Under the pieces are notes generated by a model that saw only the letters and a program-made list of their open reading frames with translations, searched no databases and was not told the DNA's origin. This document shows positions 53,360 to 60,911 of a stretch of DNA of 64,000 bases, one piece after another. Every line of letters starts with the position of its first letter. The stretch's first letter is position 1. The stretch covers positions 124,001 through 188,000 of the forward strand of contig JBCCNL010000001.1 of assembly GCA_039025855.1 (NCBI GenBank). Reading direction: 5' to 3'. The translations under genes and the position numbers were made by a program. Source of the DNA: JBCCOW01 sp039025855 (GTDB lineage: Bacteria > Planctomycetota > Phycisphaerae > Phycisphaerales > Phycisphaeraceae).

Positions 53360-54501
53360 CCGCCGAGCAAGACCCCTTCCGCGAAGACCGCGCCGCGACC
53401 GGCATCAAGACCATGCGGGCCGAGGGCCAGGACATGCCGCTGATCCTTCGGCTGCAGGACGTCCGCAAGACCTGCAAGGACTGGAAGACCTTCAGTAACG
53501 ACGACCCGTACATGATCGTGCCGCACTCCGAAGCAGACGTGCGTTCGGTCCGTCAATACCCGATCGAGACCGACCCGCCGGACCACACCGACTACCGCGC
53601 ACTGGTCGAGCCGTTCTTCAAACGGCCGAGCTCTGATCCCGAATACATGGAGCGGATGCGTGACCTGGTCGGGCGTTGTCTGACCCGGGCGCTTGAGGCC
53701 GACGAGATCGAGGTCGTGCGCGACTTTTCGCTGCCGCTGCAGTCGCGGTCGCTCACGATGCTGCTCGACGTGCAGGAGTCCGAGGCCGAGCTATGGATCA
53801 GCTGGGGCACGCACGTGTTCAAGGAGGGCGACGGCGTCTCGAAGGGTGCCGAGCTCAGCGACTACATCCAGGGCAAGTTCGAGGAGACCGCCGACTCCGA
53901 CGGCAGCGACTTCTTCAGCACACTCAACCGCATCGAGTTCCGTGGCCGACCGCTCACACTGGAAGAGAAGCACGGCTTCGCGAACATGGCGTTCGCCGGC
54001 GGGCGCGACACGGTCATCCACACCGTCACGAGCATCATCGCCTACCTCGCGGAACACCCCGAGGCGCTCGAGTTCCTGCGTGAGGACGAGTCACGGATCA
54101 CGCCGGCGACCGAGGAGTTTGTGCGTTGGGTGAGCCCGCTGACGGCGATCGCCCGCAAGTGCCCGCACGGGGCGCAGGTCCGGGACGCCGAGGTAGCGCC
54201 CGGCGAGCGTGTCGGGCTCTGCTGGCCCTCCGCGAACCGTGACGAGTCGGCGTTCAAAAACCCCGACGACGTCGTGCTGGATCGGGCCCCGAACCCCCAT
54301 GTCGGCTTCGGGTTTGGGATTCACAAATGCCTGGGGTCGCCGCAGGCCCGGCTGATCATCCGTAGCGTGCTGCAGGCCCTGTGCGAACGCGTCGGGACCA
54401 TCCGCCTGATCGAGGCGGTGCCCGAGGTCGAGGAGGAGTCGTCGTTCTCGCGGCGGGTGGGCTACAGCAAGCTCCGCGTGGCGTTCGAGCCAAGAGCCTG
54501 A
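53356..54501 (+). CDS. cytochrome P450, candidate 6-O-methyl-D-galactose demethylase
   Basis: A 381-residue soluble bacterial P450. The heme-thiolate motif is FGFGIHKCLGSPQAR with the Cys near residue 325. The I-helix oxygen-activation motif is AGGRDT near 213-218, and the ERR-type features (EFVRWVSP, the K-helix position) are present. It is CYP236-like by context: a ferredoxin and reductase directly upstream and agarase, porphyranase and GH117 genes around it, as in porphyran utilisation loci where the P450 removes the methyl group of 6-O-methyl-D-galactose. Family placement by identity was not possible here. The next gene is GH86. Confidence 0.9.
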   Translation: MTAEQDPFREDRAATGIKTMRAEGQDMPLILRLQDVRKTCKDWKTFSNDDPYMIVPHSEADVRSVRQYPIETDPPDHTDYRALVEPFFKRPSSDPEYMERMRDLVGRCLTRALEADEIEVVRDFSLPLQSRSLTMLLDVQESEAELWISWGTHVFKEGDGVSKGAELSDYIQGKFEETADSDGSDFFSTLNRIEFRGRPLTLEEKHGFANMAFAGGRDTVIHTVTSIIAYLAEHPEALEFLREDESRITPATEEFVRWVSPLTAIARKCPHGAQVRDAEVAPGERVGLCWPSANRDESAFKNPDDVVLDRAPNPHVGFGFGIHKCLGSPQARLIIRSVLQALCERVGTIRLIEAVPEVEEESSFSRRVGYSKLRVAFEPRA

Positions 54502-54550
54502 ATCCCCGCAAGCCTGGCCGCATCTGGGGTGAACAACGGCTGTTGTCCAT

Positions 54551-54569
54551 ATTGACAAATGTCTACAAT
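54551..54569. promoter_or_regulatory. putative operator, ATTG-N11-CAAT
   Basis: ATTGACAAATGTCTACAAT has the same ATTG-N11-CAAT arms and length as the site at 33174, with an internal GACA/TGTC repeat. It is 67 bases upstream of the GH86 ATG (54637) and follows the P450 stop, which suggests separate control of the GH86 gene. Confidence 0.45.
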
Positions 54570-54636
54570 ACGAGTCCCGAGTCGCCTCCAGCCAGCCCCC
54601 GCTGTCCCTTTAACAAACCCCAGGACCTGCTTCGCC

Positions 54637-56607
54637 ATGAACCGATCCCCCCTGCTCACCGCGACCGCGGCCGCTGTCTTGACGAGCCTGACCGGTGTAG
54701 TTTCGGCCGGCTCCACCACGACCGTCACCGTTGACCCGACCGTCACCCGCTCGATCGAGGGCATCAGCGACCTGGACCGCAAGAAGTACATCAGCATGGC
54801 CGTCTCGACCGCCGGCACGCTCAACGCCCTCGACGAGAAGATGTTCCATCGCTATTTCCGTGACCTCGGGATCGCGCTGGGCCGACGGGTCAACATCCTC
54901 CACTCTGCTTGGGCGCACCAGGACGCGGTGCACGAAGACCCGGCCCGGCCGGGCTACGTGGACCTGGACCGGCTCAAGTCTGAGGTGCAGCCCATGACCT
55001 CGAAGTGGGACGCCGAGTTGCGGAAGATCTTCCCCGACGGGCCCGACCTGGTCGCGACGGAGAACTTCCTGCCTAACACCTGGCCGCCATTTATGGAGAC
55101 CTACTACCGGCCGGAGGACACCACCCAGCACCGCCCGATGGTGAAGAACTACGACGCCGGGGCCGAGGGCATGATGGCCTACCTGCAGTACGGCTTCGAC
55201 GACTGGAACCGGCCGCGCTGGTTCGAGGGCATCAACGAGCCCGACTGGTATTTCAACGCCCGCAACGACGCCTCGTTCTTCGGGCTGCACAAGTCCTACC
55301 CGAAGTACGCCAAGAAGTTCGGGATGGACATGCGGATCGGCGGGCCGTGCTTCTCGACCGCGCAGTGGTTCCGCCAGAACTATCAGCTGCTGCCCAAGAG
55401 CATGGGCCACTTCATCGACCAGACCTGGGGCACACAGGACTTCTATTCGTTTCACCCATACAACTACATGGAGTGGAACGAAGAGAAGCGTGAGTTCGAG
55501 GGACGCATCACCGGCGGGCTCCCGATGGACGCCGACCTCGACGCCGTCGTGAACTACACCGTGCAACACCATGGGAAGCCCATCGGCCTGGTTATCAGCG
55601 AGCACGGCGGCTATATGGTCAAGTCCCAGCTCGGCGACCAGCAGATGGACCGGCTCGCCAAGGAGATCTTCCCCGACCTCTCGCCCTGGGAGCAGGAGAT
55701 GAAACGCCGAGCGTTCACCGACTACCTCATGGTGACCGGTGCGATCATGCACACGCTCAGCTTCATGGACCACCCACACACCGTCGAGAAGGCGATCCCC
55801 TTCATCCTGCTGCAGACCCTGAGCTGGAAGCCCGATCACTACGCCGCGATCCTCGCGTCCAAGGACTTCAAGAACCCGGCCGAGCAGTGGGTCGAGACGC
55901 GGATGGTCGATTTCTACAAGTACTTCAAGGACGTGAGCGGCCGACGCGTCGCCGTCTGGAGCGACGACCCGGACATCCAGACGCATGCCTTCGTCAACGG
56001 CTCCACGCTGTACCTGGTCATGAACAACCTCGCACTGGTCGAGCAGCGCGTCGATCTGAAGCTCGCCGGGGCTGAGGGCGTGACATCGGCGTTGATGCGT
56101 CGGCTGACCCGCAACGACGACTTCACGCCGAACTACCAAGTGGTCCGAGCAGAATCGCTGGACGCGGTCACGCTAGCGCCAAGAGAAGCGGTGGTGATGG
56201 TCGCCGAGTTCTCCAAGCCGATCGAGGAGGCGTCGCACGTCAACGAAACCGTTCACTACGGCGACAAGACCGCCGTCGAGCTCAACGGCCAGGACGTGGG
56301 GGTGTTCCGCGTGGAGGTTCCCGACCCGAAGAGCGCAGCGTATGCCGTGCTCCGTGTCGCGGTCGGGCGCGGGGCGGGGACCAACCACCAGATCGCGGTG
56401 CGGCTCAACGGCCAAGTGATCGAGATGCCGCTGGAGGACGCTGCCCCGTACCTCGAATACAAGGACACCTACGGTGCGCTCAAGCGTGCCCGGGTGCCTC
56501 TCGAGCTGCTCCGCAACACCAACCGCATCGAGGTCGCCTTCCCCGACGGCAAGGGCGGCGGCATCGGATCGGTCGTCCTTCGGGTGGCCCGAGAAACCGA
56601 CGGCTGA
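54637..56607 (+). CDS. GH86 beta-agarase/porphyranase (second copy)
   Basis: A 656-residue secreted protein from the ATG at 54637. The signal peptide ends near residue 24 (VVSAGS). The TIM barrel (about 40-430) has acid/base E201 in GINEPDW and nucleophile E322 in VISEHGG. C-terminal beta-sandwiches follow (about 440-650). Its N-terminal TVDPTVTRSIEGIS parallels the other GH86 of this locus, but the barrels differ considerably, so they are probably functionally distinct paralogues, for example agarase versus porphyranase. It has its own upstream inverted repeat and lies directly after the P450 gene. Confidence 0.87.
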   Translation: MNRSPLLTATAAAVLTSLTGVVSAGSTTTVTVDPTVTRSIEGISDLDRKKYISMAVSTAGTLNALDEKMFHRYFRDLGIALGRRVNILHSAWAHQDAVHEDPARPGYVDLDRLKSEVQPMTSKWDAELRKIFPDGPDLVATENFLPNTWPPFMETYYRPEDTTQHRPMVKNYDAGAEGMMAYLQYGFDDWNRPRWFEGINEPDWYFNARNDASFFGLHKSYPKYAKKFGMDMRIGGPCFSTAQWFRQNYQLLPKSMGHFIDQTWGTQDFYSFHPYNYMEWNEEKREFEGRITGGLPMDADLDAVVNYTVQHHGKPIGLVISEHGGYMVKSQLGDQQMDRLAKEIFPDLSPWEQEMKRRAFTDYLMVTGAIMHTLSFMDHPHTVEKAIPFILLQTLSWKPDHYAAILASKDFKNPAEQWVETRMVDFYKYFKDVSGRRVAVWSDDPDIQTHAFVNGSTLYLVMNNLALVEQRVDLKLAGAEGVTSALMRRLTRNDDFTPNYQVVRAESLDAVTLAPREAVVMVAEFSKPIEEASHVNETVHYGDKTAVELNGQDVGVFRVEVPDPKSAAYAVLRVAVGRGAGTNHQIAVRLNGQVIEMPLEDAAPYLEYKDTYGALKRARVPLELLRNTNRIEVAFPDGKGGGIGSVVLRVARETDG

Positions 56608-56683
56608 CTCGCAGTACTGATCGCGACAGACCTACTGCGAAATTCGCCGCGTTCTCAGTCGCTAATTGAGAGGTCAGAGGCTT

Positions 56684-56795
56684 AGAGCGGATGGCGTGAA
56701 CTTCCGCCATGTAGCCAACGAGCTACGCTCGTCGGGCCCGCACCGCGTAGCGGTTCGGCTATCTAACCATCACGCTTATTCACGCGGTTTGCTCT
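56684..56795. repeat. 112-base structured element with terminal inverted repeats
   Basis: AGAGCGGATGGCGTGAA at the left end matches the reverse complement of the right end (AGAGCAAACCGCGTGAA) at 12 of 17 positions. Inside are three hairpins: ATGGCG/CGCCAT (56691-56710), the perfect ACGAGC-TAC-GCTCGT (56718-56732) and ACCGC-GTA-GCGGT (56742-56754); the last two are enclosed by TAGCC/GGCTA (56712-56761). It lies between convergent GH86 and enolase-superfamily genes. It could be a small mobile (MITE- or REP-like) element or a strong bidirectional terminator. It does not fold as a tRNA. Confidence 0.55.
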
Positions 56796-56801
56796 AGCGC
56801 G

Positions 56802-58085
56802 TCACCGCAGGTCGTCCACCACATCAGGCTGCGTGATCGACTTGCTGTGGATCATGTAAGGACGGAGCTTGTCCCAGTCGAAGTCCACGCCGGTGCCCGG
56901 CACATCGGGGGCGACGGCCATCCCGTCCTGCAGCGTGAGCGGGTGCGTGACGTACTGATCGATCGGGAAGCTGTGCCACTCCATGAGCCCGCCGTGGCGT
57001 TGGCTGGCGACGAGGCTGACGTGGAGCTCATGCATGCCGTGCGAGCAGACAGGCAGGCCGTGGGTCGCGGCCATGTCGGCGACGCGGAGCCAGTTGGTGA
57101 TCCCGCCGCAGTTCGACGCGTCGGGCTGGATATACGAGAGCTTGGCCTGGTCGAAGGCGTAGCCGAATTCGTGGAGCGTGTGCAGATTTTCGCCCATCGC
57201 CAGCGGGATGCCGGTCGCCTCAGCGATCTTCGCAAAGCCCTGGTAGTCGTCGGGGAGCGTCGGCTCTTCGAACCAAAGCACGCCGTACTCGCGGAAGGCA
57301 TTGGCGGCCCGGATCGCCTGGTCGACACTCAGCGAATAGTTCGCGTCGACCATGAACTGCACATCGGGCCCGATCAGCCGACGCACCGCTGCAACGCGGG
57401 CGAGGTCGTCCTTGAGTTCTGGATGCCCGACCTTGATCTTCACACCCCGGAACCCGCGTTCGAGGTGGCCCTCGGTGCTCGCGAGCAGCTCGTCGAGCGT
57501 GTAGGCCAGGTCGATCCCGCCGTAGTACGTCCCGCACCGGTCACTCCCGCCGCCCACCAACCGCCACAGCGGGGCGTTGGCCCGGCGAGCCCGGAGGTCC
57601 CAGAGGGCGATATCGATCGCCGACATTGCGAACGCCGCGATGCCGCCCCGGCCGACGTAGTGGATGTGCCATTCCATCCAGTCGTGGATCAGTGGGATGT
57701 CCAGCCCGTTCTTGCCGATCACCGAGCCGGCCAGGTCGTGCTCGAGCACCGCAGCGATGGCCCGACCGCCCTTGCCGCCGGTGTACGTGTACCCCACTCC
57801 GTGGCTGCCGTCCGCCAGCGTGACCCGGGCGACCACCAGCTCGAAGCAGGTATGGCTGCCGTGCTTGGCATCAAAGAGCACGCCGGGCAGAGGCACCTCG
57901 AACAGCATGACGTCGACCCGGTCGATCGCGACCTCGTCGGTCCGCGGCGTCCGAACATCCGCTGTCACGCCGTTCACCTGGGTGGAGGCGTCGATCTGGG
58001 CTTCGAATTCGGCGAACTCGTCGTGCTTTGATCCGCGGCGGGGAGCCGTCCTGGCGGGATTTGAGTGGGTATTGCTTGGAGCCAT
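56802..58085 (-). CDS. enolase-superfamily enzyme, candidate 3,6-anhydro-L-galactonate cycloisomerase
   Basis: A 427-residue member of the mandelate racemase subgroup. The KxK catalytic motif is K216/K218 in GVKIKVG. Metal ligands are D247 in VDANY, E273 in FEEP and E299 in GEN, and the catalytic His is H349 in CSHGMHE. This residue set matches 3,6-anhydro-L-galactonate cycloisomerase, which converts anhydrogalactonate to 2-keto-3-deoxy-L-galactonate. The first 50 residues are an unusual Pro/Arg/Thr-rich extension not typical of the family; no later ATG keeps the capping domain intact. It is divergent from an SDR gene with a TTGTATACAA palindrome between. Confidence 0.85.
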   Translation of the reverse strand: MAPSNTHSNPARTAPRRGSKHDEFAEFEAQIDASTQVNGVTADVRTPRTDEVAIDRVDVMLFEVPLPGVLFDAKHGSHTCFELVVARVTLADGSHGVGYTYTGGKGGRAIAAVLEHDLAGSVIGKNGLDIPLIHDWMEWHIHYVGRGGIAAFAMSAIDIALWDLRARRANAPLWRLVGGGSDRCGTYYGGIDLAYTLDELLASTEGHLERGFRGVKIKVGHPELKDDLARVAAVRRLIGPDVQFMVDANYSLSVDQAIRAANAFREYGVLWFEEPTLPDDYQGFAKIAEATGIPLAMGENLHTLHEFGYAFDQAKLSYIQPDASNCGGITNWLRVADMAATHGLPVCSHGMHELHVSLVASQRHGGLMEWHSFPIDQYVTHPLTLQDGMAVAPDVPGTGVDFDWDKLRPYMIHSKSITQPDVVDDLR

Positions 58086-58126
58086 GCGTTTGCCTGAAGT
58101 CACGGCACAGAAGGCCGTAACGCGAG

Positions 58127-58138
58127 ATTGTATACAAT
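58127..58138. promoter_or_regulatory. 12-bp perfect palindrome ATTGTATACAAT
   Basis: ATTGTATACAAT lies 42 bases upstream of the enolase-superfamily start (58085) and in the gap to the divergent SDR gene. A TTGTATACAA core is typical of GntR/FadR-type operators for sugar-acid genes. It differs in spacing from the ATTG-N11-CAAT sites of the locus, so a second regulator may act here. TATACAAT could also be a -10 element. Confidence 0.45.
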
Positions 58139-58299
58139 ATACTGCCTAAATCCTGCAACGGCAAGGCAAAGTGGTATCGGCCGTTTCGGGTACAGGCGCC
58201 GGCTTCAGGTCAAGTCATGAGGCCGATCCGGGCGATTGGCGGCCGTCGACCCCCGAGTCTGCAGGTTTTGGGGTCCGAACCCCCCTCAGGAGCCCACTG

Positions 58300-59010
58300 A
58301 TGGCCCGCAGTGATGAAACCCCCAGCATGATGGTGACCGGAGCCGACCGCGGCATCGGCCTCGGGCTCGTCCGCCACTACCTCGAACAGGGCTGTACGGT
58401 CATCGCCACCACCCGGCGAGACACGCCCGGCCAAGCCCTGTCGGCCCTCGCGGATCGGCACGATCGGCTGCGGGTCCTCTCGCTCGACTGCAGCAACGAG
58501 ACCTCGATCAACGCGTTCGGCAAGCGGCTGGTGGCCGAGAACGTCACGCTGGACGTGGCCATCAACAACGCGGCGATCTCGCTGGACGAGCCGTACGGAC
58601 AATGGACCGCCGAGCATTTCGCGACCCACCTCATGGTCAACACGATCGCGCCCGCCCTGCTCGTGCAGGCGATGCAGCCCGTGCTTCAACCCGGGAGCAT
58701 CGTCATCCAGATGTCCTCCGGTATGGCCTCGGCCGAGTACAACGTCAACGCCGACGGCCCGCTCGACGCCTACGCCGCCAGCAAATCCGCCCTCAACCTC
58801 CTGACCCGTCGGCTCGCCGAGAAGCTCCGGCCACAAGCCATCGCCGTGGTCGCAATGAGCCCGGGCTGGGTTCAAACCGAGATGGGCGGCGAAGGCGCGA
58901 CAGACACCGTCGAAGAAGCGGTTCAAAAGATGACGGGCACCATCGCGAAGCTGGGCATGGACGACACCGGCCGGTTCATCGGGCCCGAAGGCAAGCCGCT
59001 CGCGTGGTGA
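58300..59010 (+). CDS. short-chain dehydrogenase/reductase
   Basis: A 236-residue SDR from the ATG at 58300, preceded by CAGGAG. The cofactor motif is TGADRGIG (about residues 11-18), the structural NNAAIS replaces NNAG, and the catalytic Ser/Tyr/Lys are in QMSSGMASAEY and YAASKSA. The fold is complete. Substrate is unknown; divergent placement from the candidate anhydrogalactonate cycloisomerase and convergence with the KduD-like gene suggest a sugar or sugar-acid reduction in the same locus, possibly of an aldehyde such as a galactose derivative. Confidence 0.87.
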   Translation: MARSDETPSMMVTGADRGIGLGLVRHYLEQGCTVIATTRRDTPGQALSALADRHDRLRVLSLDCSNETSINAFGKRLVAENVTLDVAINNAAISLDEPYGQWTAEHFATHLMVNTIAPALLVQAMQPVLQPGSIVIQMSSGMASAEYNVNADGPLDAYAASKSALNLLTRRLAEKLRPQAIAVVAMSPGWVQTEMGGEGATDTVEEAVQKMTGTIAKLGMDDTGRFIGPEGKPLAW

Positions 59011-59025
59011 TCGGTGCGGGTGCGG

Positions 59026-59796
59026 CTACCGACCCATCCAGCCGCCGTCGACCAGCATCGTCGTGCCGTGCATGTAGGCCGAGGCGTCCGACGCCAGGAA
59101 CACCGCCGGGCCCTTGAAGTCGTCCGGCTCGCCCCACCGGCCGGCGGGGATGCGTGCGAGGATCTGCTCACTGCGCACCGGGTCGTTCCGCAGCGCCTCG
59201 GTGTTGTCCGTGCTGATGTAGCCGGGGGCGATCGCGTTGACGTTCACGCCCTTCGACGCCCACTCGTTGGCGAACGCCATCGTGAGCTGGCCGATCCCGC
59301 CCTTGCTCGCCGCGTAGCCCGGCACGGTGATCCCGCCCTGAAAGGTCAGCAGCGACGCGGTGAAGATCACCCTGCCCGCGCCCCGCTCGATCATGCCCTT
59401 GCCGATCTCGCGGGTCAGGACGAACTGGGCCGAGAGGTTCACCTCGACGACCTTGTCCCAGTAGGCGTCGGGGTGCTCCGCCGCGGGCTTGCGGAGGATC
59501 GTGCCGGCGTTGTTGACCAGGATGTCGATCCGCGGGTGGTCGGCCTTGACCTGCTCGATGAACGCGTGCACCGCTGAACGATCAGAGAAGTCGCAGGCGT
59601 AGCCCGCAAAGCTCTTACCGGTCGACAGGACGTCGTTCCCGACATCGCTGCCCTCGGGCTTCAGCGACGCGCTGACGCCGATGATGTCGGCCCCCGCCTC
59701 GGCGAGGCCCACCGCCATCGCCCGACCAATGCCGCGGCTGCACCCGGTCACCAACGCGGTCTTGCCGCTGAGATCAAACTTTGAAAGGAGGCTCAT
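59026..59796 (-). CDS. kduD: KduD-like 2-keto-3-deoxy-sugar-acid 5-dehydrogenase (SDR)
   Basis: A 256-residue SDR. Motifs are TGCSRGIGRA (cofactor), NNAGTILRKPAAEH (KduD-like after NNAG) and YAASKGG (catalytic Tyr/Lys). The LRKPAAEHPDAYWDKV segment and end HGTTMLVDGGWMGR are hallmarks of KduD, which interconverts 2,5-diketo-3-deoxygluconate and 2-keto-3-deoxygluconate. In the anhydrogalactose pathway the reductive direction turns the 2,5-diketo intermediate from 2-keto-3-deoxy-L-galactonate into KDG. It is last in a minus-strand operon GH117, GH2, alcohol dehydrogenase, KduD. Confidence 0.88.
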   Translation of the reverse strand: MSLLSKFDLSGKTALVTGCSRGIGRAMAVGLAEAGADIIGVSASLKPEGSDVGNDVLSTGKSFAGYACDFSDRSAVHAFIEQVKADHPRIDILVNNAGTILRKPAAEHPDAYWDKVVEVNLSAQFVLTREIGKGMIERGAGRVIFTASLLTFQGGITVPGYAASKGGIGQLTMAFANEWASKGVNVNAIAPGYISTDNTEALRNDPVRSEQILARIPAGRWGEPDDFKGPAVFLASDASAYMHGTTMLVDGGWMGR

Positions 59797-59833
59797 GCTG
59801 ATTTGTCTTTCGTGTAAAGAGAGATGCGTTCGA

Positions 59834-60853
59834 TCAGTTGGCGCAGTCGATCAGGATCTTCATGTGCTCCGGCTTCGTCGAGAGCTGATCGAACGCCTCG
59901 CCGAGCTGATTGAGCCCAAACTCACCGGTGATGAGCGGAGTTGGATCGATCGCACCGGTCGCGAGCAGCTCGATCGCACGGTCGTAGTCCTGCTCTTCAT
60001 AGACGCGGGTCCCGATGATCTGAAGCTCCTTCCAGAACACCTGGAACAGGTCGACCGGCTTCGGCTCGGGCACGATCGCCACAACAACAACACGCCCACG
60101 CACCCGCGCCAGCCGGGTCATCATCTCCACCGAAGGGGCCGCCCCCGAGACCTCGAACACCACGTCGGCACCCTCACCGCCCGTGCCGTTCACGACCTCT
60201 TCTTGGACGTCCACCTCCGCCGCGTTCAGCGCGGTGAACCCCAGCGACTCGGCCATCTCCAGCCGCAGCGGATTCACCTCGGTCAGGATCGTCTCGGCCC
60301 CGTCGGCCTGAGCCACCAGCGCGATCAGCATCCCGATCGGACCGCCACCCAGCACCACCGCCCGCTCACCGCTCGTCAACCCCGACATCCGGATGTCGTG
60401 GCACGCCACCGCCAACGGCTCAACAAACGCCGCCAGCTTCAGGTCCATCCCCTCGGGCAGCTTGTGCAACAGGTCCGCGCGGACGGTCCAGTACTTCTGG
60501 AACGCGCCCGCCGAGTCGATCCCGACGAAGTTCAGCTTGCTGCAGATGTGGTCATACCCGCGATCGCAAGCGGGGCAGTCGTCACAGGCGTCCAACGGCC
60601 GGACGACCACCGGGTCACCGACCGCGAAGCCTTCCACACCCGCACCGATCGCCGCGACGGTCGCGCTCGCTTCGTGCCCAATCACCTGCGGAAAATCAAC
60701 CCGGGTGTCCATGTGGCCGCGGTAGATGTGCAGGTCGGTCCCGCACACCCCGCACCACGCCACCTCCAGCCGGACCATGCCGGGCTCGGGTGGCATCACG
60801 CCGAGTTTCTTGAACGTGAACGATTTGTCCTTCTGCATCAGGGCGGCGGTCAT
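59834..60853 (-). CDS. zinc-dependent alcohol dehydrogenase, candidate 2-keto-3-deoxy-L-galactonate 5-dehydrogenase
   Basis: A 339-residue medium-chain dehydrogenase starting at the ATG at 60853; a TTG at 60928 would overlap the GH2 stop and is not favoured. Catalytic zinc residues are in CGVCGTDLH and GHEASA, the structural zinc set is CDDCPACDRGYDHIC, and the NAD-binding motif is VVLGGGPIGML. It resembles sorbitol/threonine dehydrogenases. Alongside a KduD-like reductase it fits the 5-dehydrogenase that oxidises 2-keto-3-deoxy-L-galactonate to the 2,5-diketo acid, epimerising C5 with KduD. Gaps are 58 bases to GH2 and 37 bases to KduD. Confidence 0.85.
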   Translation of the reverse strand: MTAALMQKDKSFTFKKLGVMPPEPGMVRLEVAWCGVCGTDLHIYRGHMDTRVDFPQVIGHEASATVAAIGAGVEGFAVGDPVVVRPLDACDDCPACDRGYDHICSKLNFVGIDSAGAFQKYWTVRADLLHKLPEGMDLKLAAFVEPLAVACHDIRMSGLTSGERAVVLGGGPIGMLIALVAQADGAETILTEVNPLRLEMAESLGFTALNAAEVDVQEEVVNGTGGEGADVVFEVSGAAPSVEMMTRLARVRGRVVVVAIVPEPKPVDLFQVFWKELQIIGTRVYEEQDYDRAIELLATGAIDPTPLITGEFGLNQLGEAFDQLSTKPEHMKILIDCAN

Positions 60854-60911
60854 GGCGTTTGCCTCGTTAAGGGTGATCGATGCTTTCGATAGATCCGTGT
60901 GGGCGCAATGC

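Noticed and set aside
56684..56795. Cloverleaf-like structure considered as a tRNA
   Set aside because: No acceptor stem of 7 bp with proper arms, no T-loop consensus GTTCRANYC in the right place, and the outer repeats are imperfect.
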